From NCBI GenBank assembly GCA_002401765.2, contig NVTY02000076.1, forward strand, positions 62,001-126,000: a stretch of DNA of 64,000 nucleotides, read 5' to 3'. Each line of letters starts with the position of its first letter. Positions within the stretch are counted from its first letter, which is position 1. The position numbers and the translations under genes were made by a program. The DNA is from Thiotrichaceae bacterium. GTDB taxonomy: Bacteria > Pseudomonadota > Gammaproteobacteria > SZUA-140. The notes beneath the pieces were generated by a model, which was not told the origin of the DNA, searched no databases, and saw nothing but the letters and a program-made list of their open reading frames with translations. This document shows, piece after piece, positions 27,707 through 36,969 of this stretch.

Positions 27707-28930
27707 CTAAACGACTTCGCCCATTTTGAAAATGGGCAGATACATTGCAACGACCAGGCCGCCGACGATAACACCCAGGAATGCCATGATCAGCGGCTCC
27801 AAAAGACTCGTCAGGCCATCCACCGCATCGTCGACTTGTTCTTCGTAGAAATCGGCGACCTTGGATAGCATGCTATCAATAGATCCCGCTTCTTCGCCAA
27901 TGGCGACCATCTGAACGACCATGTTGGGAAATAGCCCTGATTGCTTCATTGTGACGTTGAGCTGGTTGCCGGTTGATATCTCATCGCGCATTTTCAAAAT
28001 GCCCTTGGTATAAACTGAGTTGCCTGCGGCGCCCGCTACTGTGTTCATCGCTTCAACCAATGGTACACCAGCGGCGAACATGGTTGCCAATGTTCTAGCA
28101 AAGCGGGCAATGGTTGCCTTGGTGATAATAGGACCGATGATGGGTGCTTTAAGCACAACTCTGTCTAATATTTCATTGAATTTTGTTGAACGCTGCTTTA
28201 GCTGTTTTATGGCGTGGAATATTGCGGCGAAAACCATTAACGCTGCCCACCACCACTCCTGGGCCAGTTTAGATAGCTCTACTACTAACATTGTCAGGGC
28301 AGGTAGATCTGCGCCAAAGTTATTGAACATGTCTTCGAATTGTGGTACGACAAAGATTAAAAGAATGGCGGTAATAATGAAGGCAACTGCAATCACTGCA
28401 ATTGGGTAGAACAGTGCCTTCTTGATTTTACCTTTCATCGACTCCGTTTTTTCTTTGTACGTGGCAATTTTTTCGAGCAGTGTATCAAGAATACCGGCGT
28501 GTTCGCCCGCAGTGACAAGATTGACATAGAGCGAGTCAAACTGAAGCGGGTGCTTTGCAAGGGCGTCCGCAAAGGTGTTGCCACCTTCTACGTCCGCCTT
28601 AATCGCCATAATAAGCGTCGCCATGGCGGGGTTGTCATGCCCTTTGCCGATGATGTCAAAGGATTGCACTAGCGGTACACCTGAGGACATCATCGTAGAC
28701 ATTTGTCTGCTGAAAAGGGCGATGTCCTGAGGGGTGATTTTTCCTTTTCCCGCACCGCCAAAGAGTGACTTTGGCTTCTTTTTGACTTTTTTTGGGGTGA
28801 TGCCCTGGCGGCGAAGCTCGGCTTTCACTAACGCCGGGGATACGCCGACCATTTCACCATTGACTTTAGTGCCTTTTCGGTCGGAGCCTTCCCACAGAAA
28901 AGTATCTTTGCGCTTAGTTTTAGTAGCCAT
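27707..28930 (-). CDS. pilC: Type IV pilus inner-membrane platform protein PilC
   Basis: 407 residues from ATG 28930 (MATKTKRKDTFLWEG), preceded by AGGAAAC; a longer frame overlaps pilB and lacks family residues. Two GspF-type domains repeat, each with a cytoplasmic helical bundle (SGVPLVQSFDIIGKG and AGVPLVEAMNTVAGA) followed by membrane helices. It is the rotor platform that PilB and retraction ATPases act on. It lies between pilB (17 bases) and pilD (42 bases). pilT is not in this window. Confidence 0.96.
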   Translation of the reverse strand: MATKTKRKDTFLWEGSDRKGTKVNGEMVGVSPALVKAELRRQGITPKKVKKKPKSLFGGAGKGKITPQDIALFSRQMSTMMSSGVPLVQSFDIIGKGHDNPAMATLIMAIKADVEGGNTFADALAKHPLQFDSLYVNLVTAGEHAGILDTLLEKIATYKEKTESMKGKIKKALFYPIAVIAVAFIITAILLIFVVPQFEDMFNNFGADLPALTMLVVELSKLAQEWWWAALMVFAAIFHAIKQLKQRSTKFNEILDRVVLKAPIIGPIITKATIARFARTLATMFAAGVPLVEAMNTVAGAAGNSVYTKGILKMRDEISTGNQLNVTMKQSGLFPNMVVQMVAIGEEAGSIDSMLSKVADFYEEQVDDAVDGLTSLLEPLIMAFLGVIVGGLVVAMYLPIFKMGEVV

Positions 28931-28946
28931 TATGGGTTTCCTGAGA

Positions 28947-30665
28947 TTAATCGGCGGTGACGATGCGATTGAGTTCTTCCAGGCTGAGGATGCCTTGCCT
29001 GATCTTGATGAGCCCAGAGGCATGAAGGTCGTTAACGCCTTCTGCTTTTGCCAGCTCTGCCAGTTGTATGGCATTGCCACCTTCCATGATGAGTTTCCCC
29101 ATGGCCTCTGATATTGGCATCACCTGGTAGATGCCGACTCGCCCTTTGTAACCATTAGTGCACTGGTCGCAGCCTACAGGGCCATAAATAGTCAGGTCGT
29201 TAAGCTCCTCTTCCTTGAATCCCTCTTTTAACAGGACTTCCTTAGGCAGATCAAGCAGCTGTTTACAGTTGCTGCATAAACGACGTCCTAGCCTTTGTGC
29301 AATGATTAAACTCACGGCTGATGCGATGTTAAAGGGGGCAATGCCCATGTTGATCAAACGCGTCAGGGTTTGTGGTGCATCATTGGTGTGAAGCGTGGAG
29401 AGAACAAAGTGCCCTGTTTGCGCCGCTTTGATGGCAATCTCACCCGTTTCAATATCTCGAATCTCACCCACCATAATAATATCGGGGTCCTGACGGAGAA
29501 ATGCTTTTAACGCTTTAGGAAAGGTGAGGCCCGCCTTGGGGTTTACATTGACCTGATTAATGCCTGAGAGGCTAATTTCAACGGGATCCTCTGCGGTTGA
29601 GATATTGCGATCATCCGTGTTGAGGATATTAAGCGCGGTATACAGTGAGACTGTTTTACCGCTACCGGTTGGGCCTGTCACCAGCACCATGCCATAAGGC
29701 TTGTGGATTGCGTCCATAAAGAGTTTTTTCTGGTCTTCGTCATAGCCAAGTGCATCAATGCCTAGTTGAGCACTACTGGGGTCAAGAATACGCATCACGA
29801 TCTTTTCACCAAACAGTGTCGGGCAGGTACTGACACGAAAATCGATCGCACGTGTTTTTGAAAGCTTCATCTTCATGCGTCCATCCTGGGGGACGCGGCG
29901 TTCAGAAATGTCGAGTTGTGATAGTACCTTGATACGCGCAGAAATCTTTCTGACCAATGTGATGGGTGGGTTGGCGACCTCCTGTAGAATGCCGTCAATA
30001 CGAAAGCGTACGCGGTAGACCTTTTCATAAGGTTCAAAGTGGAGATCTGATGCGCCTTTGTTAATAGCATCTAATAATACCTTGTTAACGAAACGTACAA
30101 CGGGCGTGTCATCTATTTCTGTTTCATCACCGTCTTCACCAGCACCTTCTTCCTCTCCACTTGAAATGTCGATATCATCCAGATCGGTGTCATCCAGGTC
30201 CTCCATTGAGGTATCTTGTGCATTTAAGATAGTTTCGATGACTTTAGCGAGCTTATCTTCTTCAACCAGGATTGCTTCGGCATTGGCACCGACATTGAAT
30301 TTAAACTCATCAAGCGCATCTTGGTTGGTGGGGTCTGAAACCGCAACAAAGAGTCGATTGCCACGTTTAAATAGTGGCAGTGCGTTGTGTTTCTGGATCA
30401 TCTTATGGTCGACCAGGCTGGTCGCGGCAGACTCAAGGTCCATACTGTTTAAATCAAATATGGGTGTGCCAAATTCCTGTGCGGCGGCATGGGCGATGGT
30501 ACTGCTATCTAAAATTTCTTTTTCGACAAGATAGCGCACAAGCGGGGTCTTCTTTTTTGCAGCCTGCTCATGGGCTTCGATAGCCTTATCTTCTTCTAAC
30601 AGGCCATCCAGCACCAGCTTCCTGGCCAGGCCGCTCAGATTTGTACTGGTTGAGGGTGTGCTCAT
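28947..30665 (-). CDS. pilB: Type IV pilus assembly ATPase PilB
   Basis: 572 residues. The N-terminal N1/GspE-N domain (about 1-160) is followed by an acidic linker (DLDDTDLDDIDIS..EEEGAGEDGDE) and the secretion ATPase core: Walker A GPTGSGKT near residue 333, Asp box, Walker B IIMVGEIRD, His box TGHFVLSTLHTN. A CxxC..CxxC zinc motif (CSNC..CDQC) follows. It powers pilus extension. 126 bases separate it from the gene upstream, so it may have its own promoter; I see no sigma-54 site there. Confidence 0.96.
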   Translation of the reverse strand: MSTPSTSTNLSGLARKLVLDGLLEEDKAIEAHEQAAKKKTPLVRYLVEKEILDSSTIAHAAAQEFGTPIFDLNSMDLESAATSLVDHKMIQKHNALPLFKRGNRLFVAVSDPTNQDALDEFKFNVGANAEAILVEEDKLAKVIETILNAQDTSMEDLDDTDLDDIDISSGEEEGAGEDGDETEIDDTPVVRFVNKVLLDAINKGASDLHFEPYEKVYRVRFRIDGILQEVANPPITLVRKISARIKVLSQLDISERRVPQDGRMKMKLSKTRAIDFRVSTCPTLFGEKIVMRILDPSSAQLGIDALGYDEDQKKLFMDAIHKPYGMVLVTGPTGSGKTVSLYTALNILNTDDRNISTAEDPVEISLSGINQVNVNPKAGLTFPKALKAFLRQDPDIIMVGEIRDIETGEIAIKAAQTGHFVLSTLHTNDAPQTLTRLINMGIAPFNIASAVSLIIAQRLGRRLCSNCKQLLDLPKEVLLKEGFKEEELNDLTIYGPVGCDQCTNGYKGRVGIYQVMPISEAMGKLIMEGGNAIQLAELAKAEGVNDLHASGLIKIRQGILSLEELNRIVTAD

Positions 30666-30791
30666 AACTATCTGGATTAATAGGGGTTATTGTCTCATTG
30701 AAACTATCGGCCACGCTTGCTAATTATTTAGTTGTAGCGCGTTGGCGTGTTATTGAGTGGTCATGATAGTTTGTTAATGAGCGATCATCAT

Positions 30792-32270
30792 TTAGAGTGT
30801 TGTTTTTGATGATAACTCTTCGAAAGCGCATGTTTTTCCTTGTTGCCAAAACCGAGGGATAAACTTTGAGGCAGTCAGGTTTTGAACTTTCATCGTCTCT
30901 TGGGGGGGCGGGTTTTGATGGATGCCGATAACAAGAAAGCTAATGCTGATTATCACGATGGCCGGGAAAAGAGTGCTTGTGATGTTCGATTCTTTTCTTT
31001 GAGGGCGGGACGAGAAGTGTATACCGATCATCCAGCCGATGACAAGGATCATCATTGTTTGGCTGACCGGCATCACGATCACGCCGCTAAACAGAGAGTG
31101 GGTTGTTCCGGCGATCAGTGATGCAAAAAGCGCAATGCGTATATTGAGCGATTTTGTGGCTTCTTCAGTAGGCTGAGATTGATTGTTGCCTTTGATCCAG
31201 CAATATAGCCCATATAGAAAAATGAAAAGTGTAATAAAGGCGGCAGGCAGTCCCCATTCTGCTGCTATTTGAAAGATTGAATTATGTGGGTGGGCCGCGA
31301 TGAGGTTTTGTGGGTCGCAAGCGTAATGCATGGGGCCAATGCCGAGAAATGGATTTTGTTGGATAAAAAACCATGAACGCTCCCATAGATAAAATCTAGC
31401 GTTAACACTGGATAAGCGCGTGATGGAGGTGTCGTTGATTTCGACCGCTAGCATGAATGGAATAATATAAAAAAGTAAGAGATAGAGCGCAAACCCTATT
31501 GCGGCTGCGATAAGCTGTAATCTTATCCACGTGATGGCATGTTTCTGATAGATGGCCAATGAGGCGATTATCGCGATAGCCATCGCCAGCATGGTGCCGC
31601 GAGACCCGGAGATCAACAGTAATAACCACCAGCAGGCGCTAATGAAGAGTATGCCAATAAAGAGCCGCTTATTTTTTTGTGTATAGAGAATTAAAGGGAG
31701 CACGATCAGTGGTAACGTCCAGCTTTGTAGCTGATTAAAAAATCGAATATTTGAGAAGCCTAAAAATAGATCGTGAGAGTGCCAGTCAACGCTTGAGGCC
31801 ATGGCGGCTGTGTATGCGGTGAGTACTGAGGTGGTCTGTATCAATGCCAGGGTTACGATGCTGAACAGTATGATTTTTTGGCACGCATTGGGCGCTGCTA
31901 TGTATGCTGCCGCAATTGCTAAACATGTGATAAATAGTAGCGCAAACTGTCCTGTTTCTGTTATGGACAGTAGTGGGTTGTTTGTATTTATGCTGGAGAG
32001 TATTCCTATGAGGAAGAGAGGCAGTAATAAGATTTTGACTGTGCCAGGGAATCGGTTTACCACTGTGTGAATACTATGCCTGAACAGGGTTGCTGTGCAG
32101 ACTGCCAGAAAAATTAGCAGTGTGACCTGGAGAAACCGTTTTTCGTTGTACGGCCCTAGATCGTTAAAAAAGCTTAGGTTGCTGGTGGTAATAATGATGT
32201 AGAGGCAGACCAGGCTGACTGTTAGGATCCCGAATAATCGTTGTGTTGATCTTTTATTTAAATGTGGCAT
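30792..32270 (-). CDS. O-antigen-ligase-family membrane protein, probable pilin glycosyltransferase
   Basis: 492 residues with about 11-12 membrane helices. The Wzy_C-type ligase region contains SGSRGTMLAMAIAI and the large-loop motif GIGPMHYACDPQN..AHPHNSIFQIAAEWGLP, with the histidine pair expected of PglL/TfpO/WaaL enzymes. These move a lipid-linked glycan to a protein or lipid acceptor on the periplasmic side. Immediate position downstream of pilA on the same strand suggests a PilO/TfpO-type pilin O-glycosyltransferase, but WaaL or Wzy activity cannot be excluded by sequence reading. A strong terminator separates it from pilA, so it probably depends on read-through or a separate promoter. 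Confidence 0.7.
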   Translation of the reverse strand: MPHLNKRSTQRLFGILTVSLVCLYIIITTSNLSFFNDLGPYNEKRFLQVTLLIFLAVCTATLFRHSIHTVVNRFPGTVKILLLPLFLIGILSSINTNNPLLSITETGQFALLFITCLAIAAAYIAAPNACQKIILFSIVTLALIQTTSVLTAYTAAMASSVDWHSHDLFLGFSNIRFFNQLQSWTLPLIVLPLILYTQKNKRLFIGILFISACWWLLLLISGSRGTMLAMAIAIIASLAIYQKHAITWIRLQLIAAAIGFALYLLLFYIIPFMLAVEINDTSITRLSSVNARFYLWERSWFFIQQNPFLGIGPMHYACDPQNLIAAHPHNSIFQIAAEWGLPAAFITLFIFLYGLYCWIKGNNQSQPTEEATKSLNIRIALFASLIAGTTHSLFSGVIVMPVSQTMMILVIGWMIGIHFSSRPQRKESNITSTLFPAIVIISISFLVIGIHQNPPPQETMKVQNLTASKFIPRFWQQGKTCAFEELSSKTTL

Positions 32271-32292
32271 GTGTGTTGGTGGGAGGTAATAA

Positions 32293-32326
32293 AAAAGCCT
32301 GCTCTATAATAATAGAGCAGGCTTTT
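32293..32326. terminator. Bidirectional terminator after pilA
   Basis: Perfect 14-bp stem (AAAAGCCTGCTCTA / TAGAGCAGGCTTTT) with a six-base loop TAATAA. Reading from pilA (minus strand) the stem ends in a run of T residues, so most pilA transcripts should end here. It lies 31 bases past the pilA stop. Confidence 0.9.
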
Positions 32327-32357
32327 ATCGCTGACTAATGTTAATTAGCTACTGCTG

Positions 32358-32855
32358 TTAGCTTGAGCCTTTCACAAACTTGTTGCAGTCTGCGGCTGTG
32401 CCAGTAGTTAGGATAGGTGTCCAGACCATTTGGCCAGCACCATCTGTGAGTGTGGGTGTTAGATCAAAGGTGCAGGCACCCAATTCGGCAGCGGTACCGG
32501 CAATTCGAATTATACCGCCTGCTACAATTGAATAGGACGCATTATATTTGCTGACTGGTAGTGCGGTGATGCCGTAATCAACGAAGTGGGTTCCTATGGT
32601 GGTACAGTTTGTAAAAGTTCCGTTGTTATCATTTGAGCACTCTGCCATAGCCAGTTTTAATCCCGCGACGTTTGAAAGCTCATCACTCCATTTTGCACGT
32701 GTTATATAATCCTGGTAGGCCGGAATGGCGATTGCGGCCAAAATACCGATAATCGCGACTACAATCATTAACTCGATTAGCGTAAAACCCCGTTGCAGCG
32801 ATTTTTTCATATCGAGCTTCATGCTGCTTAATGTGCCTTGTTGTAATTTTTTCAT
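32358..32855 (-). CDS. pilA: Type IV major pilin PilA
   Basis: 165 residues. The mature N-terminus [22 protein letters not shown] follows G-1 (quoted in part as [18 protein letters not shown]), with Glu5 present, then the globular domain. One Cys pair (AELGAC..TAADC) near the end would form the D-loop, and the protein ends KFVKGSS with a C-terminal serine. The best ribosome-binding site (AGGAG) is before ATG 32855, giving a 23-residue leader, [20 protein letters not shown] then QRG. ATG 32810 would give the normal 8-residue leader MKKSLQRG but has no such site. The leader looks internally duplicated (MKKLQQG and MKKSLQRG). A sigma-54 promoter lies about 96 bases upstream. Confidence 0.95.
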   Translation of the reverse strand: MKKLQQGTLSSMKLDMKKSLQRGFTLIELMIVVAIIGILAAIAIPAYQDYITRAKWSDELSNVAGLKLAMAECSNDNNGTFTNCTTIGTHFVDYGITALPVSKYNASYSIVAGGIIRIAGTAAELGACTFDLTPTLTDGAGQMVWTPILTTGTAADCNKFVKGSS

Positions 32856-32950
32856 TGCGGTTCTCCTGGGTGTGATAATAATTAGTGCTTCTGGCGTTGC
32901 CCTTTAACTCTCCATGCACAGGAGATATGCTTGCCTCGCACATTGGTATC

Positions 32951-32966
32951 TGCACGCGGCGTGCCA
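32951..32966 (-). promoter_or_regulatory. Sigma-54 (-24/-12) promoter of pilA
   Basis: On the minus strand TGGCACG - 4 bases - GTGCA matches the sigma-54 consensus TGGCACG-N4-TTGCA at all but one position, with the invariant GG and GC correctly spaced. Transcription would start near 32940, leaving a leader of about 85 bases before pilA. PilR, encoded just upstream, is the expected activator. The rest of the 317-base gap between pilR and pilA shows no convincing gene. Confidence 0.8.
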
Positions 32967-33172
32967 AACTTTAGTTTTTTGTGGGATGTGGTTTAGTTTG
33001 CCTCTGTTGGCTATCAATTTGAGAGGTTGGTCACAAAAAATAGTGGTTTTATTGCGTATTACGGCGGTGTGATTAAAAAAATGGTGAGTGGTGAGTGGTG
33101 CGTTTTGCGCAGAATCTGCTCTTAATGCGCAGCAGAAGTGGTTAGCGCGGCTATTGTTAGAGGTGTGCACTT

Positions 33173-34525
33173 TCATAGCCCTAATTTCTTCATGCGGTAA
33201 CGCAGCGCGCCAAATGAGATGCCGAGCTGTTTTGCCGCCGCTGTTTTATTATATTTACTCTGTTCAAGGGCCTTTTCGATGGTTTCCTTTTCGATATTCC
33301 CTAGTAGTGGGTCAAGGGATTGGCTGGCGATGGCTTGCGGTGTCGTGGATGATGGCGCGGGTTGTTCTAGTGGTGAGCTGTGTATCAATTGTAGGTCTTC
33401 CACACGAATAGTCTCCTGTTCGCACAAGGTCATGGCACGTTCCAGGATGTTTTCCAGTTCCCTGACGTTGCCTGGAAAATGATATTGTTGCAGTGAAGAT
33501 ACTGCGGTCTCATCAATGGTGGGGGTGCTTGTGCCGTTATCAGACGCTAGTTTCCTTAATATATGGTCGATGAGTGGTGGAATGTCTTCAGTGCGGGCAC
33601 GTAGCGCTGGCATCGGGAGTTCGATCACGTTGATGCGATAAAATAGATCTTGCCGAAATTTACCCTCCTTGACGAGTTGCGCAAGGTCTTTGTGGGTGGC
33701 GCTAAGGATACGCACATCAACTTTGCTTTCCTGATGCGCACCAACGGGGCGAATGGCCTTCTCCTGAATGGCTCGCAGCAGTTTGACCTGCATATGCAGG
33801 GGTAGATCGGCCACCTCATCCAGAAACAGCGTGCCGCCATCGGCGGCCTGGAAGAGGCCGTCCTTATTGGTGGTTGCGCCGGTAAAGCTGCCTTTTATGT
33901 GGCCGAAAAACTCGCTTTCCACTAATGCCTCAGGGATGGCACCGCAGTTGACCGGGATAAAGTGCTTGTCTGCCCTGGGCCCCTGCTCGTGTATCAGGCG
34001 AGCGGCAAGTTCTTTGCCAGTGCCCGATTCACCACTGATATGCACCGGGGCCTGGCTGCGCGCCAATTTCTTGATGGTTGCGCGAGTGTTGTCTATTTCA
34101 GCAGAATTGCCCAGCAGTGTCAGCGCCGCCTCTGGTGTATTGTCTTGATGTTTTGGGCTGAGCTTAAGCGCGGTGGTGACCAGTGAACGTAACATGCCTA
34201 AGTCTACCGGTTTGGAGACAAAATCAAATGCGCCTGCCTTTAGCGCGAGCACGGCGGATTCCATATTGCCGTGAGCGGTGATGACGGCGGTGGGGATTTC
34301 AGGGTGGCGTTCCTGTATAAATTGCACAAGGTCGATGCCGTTACCATCAGGCAGTTTCATATCGGTGAGGCATAGGTCGATGTCCGGGTGTTGTAACAGC
34401 ACCGCTTTGGCGGCGGTGAGTGAGTCTGCGGTGTGGCAATCGATTCCCATCCTTAATAGGGTGAGTTCGAGCAGTTCGCAGATATCAGGTTCATCGTCTA
34501 CTACAAGGGCGGTGGGTTTGGTCAT
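33173..34525 (-). CDS. pilR: Sigma-54 response regulator PilR
   Basis: 450 residues. The receiver domain has Asp55 (LTDMKLPDG) and acidic pocket VVDDEPD; the AAA+ domain has Walker A GESGTGKE, the sigma-54 loop GSFTGA, and Walker B GGTLFLDEVAD. The C-terminal Fis-type helix-turn-helix is NKTAAAKQLGISFGALRYRMKKLGL (quoted in part). It activates pilA from the sigma-54 promoter in the gap downstream. It starts one base after the pilS stop, so both are one unit. Confidence 0.95.
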   Translation of the reverse strand: MTKPTALVVDDEPDICELLELTLLRMGIDCHTADSLTAAKAVLLQHPDIDLCLTDMKLPDGNGIDLVQFIQERHPEIPTAVITAHGNMESAVLALKAGAFDFVSKPVDLGMLRSLVTTALKLSPKHQDNTPEAALTLLGNSAEIDNTRATIKKLARSQAPVHISGESGTGKELAARLIHEQGPRADKHFIPVNCGAIPEALVESEFFGHIKGSFTGATTNKDGLFQAADGGTLFLDEVADLPLHMQVKLLRAIQEKAIRPVGAHQESKVDVRILSATHKDLAQLVKEGKFRQDLFYRINVIELPMPALRARTEDIPPLIDHILRKLASDNGTSTPTIDETAVSSLQQYHFPGNVRELENILERAMTLCEQETIRVEDLQLIHSSPLEQPAPSSTTPQAIASQSLDPLLGNIEKETIEKALEQSKYNKTAAAKQLGISFGALRYRMKKLGL

Positions 34526-34526
34526 A

Positions 34527-36137
34527 TTAAATTACCTGTCGTCTCCTGGGGTCGGCAAAGGTGATGCGGAAGCAGCTACCTCTGTTATCGTCTGGAATAT
34601 AATTAAGGTGCGCCTGGTTGGACTCACATAGTTCGCGAGAGATATATAGTCCAAGCCCTGAGCCGGTGGCGGCGGTGGTGAAAAAGGGTTCGAAGATCTG
34701 TTCAGCGAGTGCGGGGTCTATCCCTTTTCCATTATCGAGGACTTCAAGATAGGGGGTGTGGGATGCATTGCTAATACCTCCCTGTAGCCATAGTTGCGAA
34801 AGATTGCCTTGATCGCCATGGCGCAGTCCATTTTGACAGAGGTTCAATACAATCTGTTGTAGTTGGTTCTCATCAAAACGAATGATATTGATCTCATCGC
34901 TCAAGGTGTGGTGTATCTGAGCACTCAGTACGTCTTCATTAAGGCAAAAATCATCGACAAAGGATGCGAGCCATTGATTGAGATCAATCTCTTCTGGGCT
35001 AGCGCGGTCCCGCCGGTTTAGTTGCATGATGTTTTCAATAATCGTATTGACTCGTTGAGAGTGGTTTAGGATGATTTCAGTGAGGCGTATCTCTCCCTTG
35101 TCGAGCTGTGGTGATTCCGCGAGCAGTTGTCCAGCATGGCTAATCGCTCCCAGTGGATTGCGAATCTCATGCGCAATGCTGGCGGTTAAGCGGCCTAACG
35201 ATGCCAGTTTGAGTTGTTGTGCCTGTTGCGCAATCGCCGCCATGTCTTCAAGAAAGATAAGGGTTCCTGAGTCATTGTCTTTTCCCAGGTGGGCAAAGCG
35301 TGGCATGATGCTGGGGGATGATTCGGATGATTTAAAGGGTTGCGGTTCATCGCCTGGGTGAGCCCACCAATGTTCGATTTGCTGGGTAAGAGGGGTTGAT
35401 AGTTCACTAATCGTCGCTTTATTTGACTGCTTTTCACCTAACAGGCTGCGTGCAGAGGCGTTGATAAGGTGGATTTGTTGCTTATGATCGATCACTAAAA
35501 TGCCGGTTTGCATGCGCTGGATGATGTATTCAGTGAGTTGGGCCATGCTGGCGAGGTCTACACCGCGTTTTTCTGCCAGGGCCTCACTTTCATGTAGTCT
35601 CTTGGCTAATGCTTGAGCAAGGATGGCGGTCGCGAATAGGCTGGCGCCCAGTAGCCCGGCCTGAGTGTAATTAGTGTTCCACAGTGGGTTACTCCATGAG
35701 GTGTAGATCTGCTCGGACAGGAGAGCGATAGTCGCGATAGAAGCGAATAAAATGGCTGTTCGTCCAACGATCAGGAGGCTGCCACCAGCAACGGCAATGA
35801 CGAGAAGTATCCCCATGCCACTTCCAATGCCGCCGCTTGCGTGCATCAATAAGGTGATGATGGCGATATCAACCAGGACATGAGAATAGACCTGAGATTC
35901 GAAATATGGCGCTTGCCTCTTGATCGAAATGACATTTAAAAGGCCTACAATGAGGTAGACAATGCTGGTGACGTAAAAGAGATTAAAGTTGCTGGAGCCT
36001 AGCGGAGATGGGATTGAGTCCGAATAGCACAGGATGGAGGCCAGCCCTGCAAGGGTAATGCGATACAGATTTAGCAGGCGCAGAGGAAGCCACATCTGTG
36101 TGTTGGCTGTACGCTTGATTTCGCTGCTGCTCAGCAT
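34527..36137 (-). CDS. pilS: Sensor histidine kinase PilS
   Basis: 536 residues. Six N-terminal membrane helices (about residues 20-180) are followed by a PAS-like domain with GILVIDHKQQIHLINASARSLLG and then the kinase core. The phospho-accepting histidine is about residue 323 in IAHEIRNPLGAISHAGQLL; N box CQNGLRHGD, G1 DNGKGID, G2 TGSGLGLYIS. In Pseudomonas PilS senses pilin in the membrane and controls PilR phosphorylation. It diverges from maf with a T-rich 126-base spacer. Confidence 0.95.
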   Translation of the reverse strand: MLSSSEIKRTANTQMWLPLRLLNLYRITLAGLASILCYSDSIPSPLGSSNFNLFYVTSIVYLIVGLLNVISIKRQAPYFESQVYSHVLVDIAIITLLMHASGGIGSGMGILLVIAVAGGSLLIVGRTAILFASIATIALLSEQIYTSWSNPLWNTNYTQAGLLGASLFATAILAQALAKRLHESEALAEKRGVDLASMAQLTEYIIQRMQTGILVIDHKQQIHLINASARSLLGEKQSNKATISELSTPLTQQIEHWWAHPGDEPQPFKSSESSPSIMPRFAHLGKDNDSGTLIFLEDMAAIAQQAQQLKLASLGRLTASIAHEIRNPLGAISHAGQLLAESPQLDKGEIRLTEIILNHSQRVNTIIENIMQLNRRDRASPEEIDLNQWLASFVDDFCLNEDVLSAQIHHTLSDEINIIRFDENQLQQIVLNLCQNGLRHGDQGNLSQLWLQGGISNASHTPYLEVLDNGKGIDPALAEQIFEPFFTTAATGSGLGLYISRELCESNQAHLNYIPDDNRGSCFRITFADPRRRQVI

Positions 36138-36263
36138 GATCGTGGCTGTTTTTTATTCTATGTGAACTCTTTAAGCTATCGTCATGCGGACTGTTTTTAT
36201 TAAGTCTCTGCTAGATCAAATGTTTTTTTTGTTCTTTTCCTTTTCCTCTTGTATCTTCTCTTT

Positions 36264-36869
36264 ATGAATGATCCTTTGATTTATCTTGTTTCACAGTCGC
36301 CGCGTCGGCGTGAATTGCTGTTACAGATTGGTATTGCACATGAGGTGCTGGTGGCTGATATCGATGAAACACCGCATGTTGGCGAGGCTGCAGAGCGCTA
36401 TGTGGCCCGCATGGCATTGGCGAAGGCGCGCGCGGGACGGGCGAGTCTATCGGTGATTGATAAGCCGCTGTTGGCGGCGGATACCTCGGTGGTGGTGGAT
36501 GGGCAAATTTTGGGTAAACCACGAGATGAGGTGGATGCGCGAGAGATGCTACTGAGCCTTGCTGGACGCACACACCAGGTGGTTAGCGCAGTGGCCTTGG
36601 TTAATGCTGTCGCCGAGGAGAGCCGTCTGAGTGTCAGCGATGTCACGTTTCGTGATATTAGTGATCGAGAGAGCCGTGCTTATTGGCGCAGTGGCGAGCC
36701 TGCGGATAAGGCGGGTGGATACGGTATTCAGGGACTTGGGGCGCTCTTTATCGAGCGACTTGAGGGCAGTTATTCAGGCGTGATGGGGCTGCCATTGTTT
36801 GAAACAGCGGTGTTGATGCGCGATTTCGAAATTCAATTGCCCATTTTTAATGCCAAAGCGTATGAATAG
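36264..36869 (+). CDS. maf: Maf-family nucleotide pyrophosphatase
   Basis: 201 residues from ATG 36264 (MNDPLIYLVSQSPRRREL). An in-frame TTG 15 bases earlier is less likely. SQSPRRRELL at the N-terminus and KPRDEVDAREML and DKAGGYGIQGLG in the body are Maf signatures. Maf/YhdE enzymes hydrolyse non-canonical or excess nucleoside triphosphates such as dTTP and modified UTP. It precedes rng, the E. coli order yhdE-rng-yhdP-tldD. The upstream sequence is T/C-rich with no obvious ribosome-binding site. Confidence 0.93.
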   Translation: MNDPLIYLVSQSPRRRELLLQIGIAHEVLVADIDETPHVGEAAERYVARMALAKARAGRASLSVIDKPLLAADTSVVVDGQILGKPRDEVDAREMLLSLAGRTHQVVSAVALVNAVAEESRLSVSDVTFRDISDRESRAYWRSGEPADKAGGYGIQGLGALFIERLEGSYSGVMGLPLFETAVLMRDFEIQLPIFNAKAYE

Positions 36870-36969
36870 TGAGTTTGTGTTCTTTTCTGGTTATGTTTCT
36901 TGCCCTTAAAAGGGGTAGACTCTGTCGGCTACAGTTATATAGTTCGCGGCCTTGATGGAAAAATGACCC

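Noticed and set aside
32904-33176. 90-codon frame on the minus strand whose ATG overlaps the pilR stop (ATGA)
   Set aside because: It covers the pilA promoter, has an odd composition with few hydrophobic residues and no family features; the overlap is probably chance.
33890-33915. GSFTGA in place of GAFTGA in PilR
   Set aside because: Recalled as a normal variant among PilR proteins, so not a defect.
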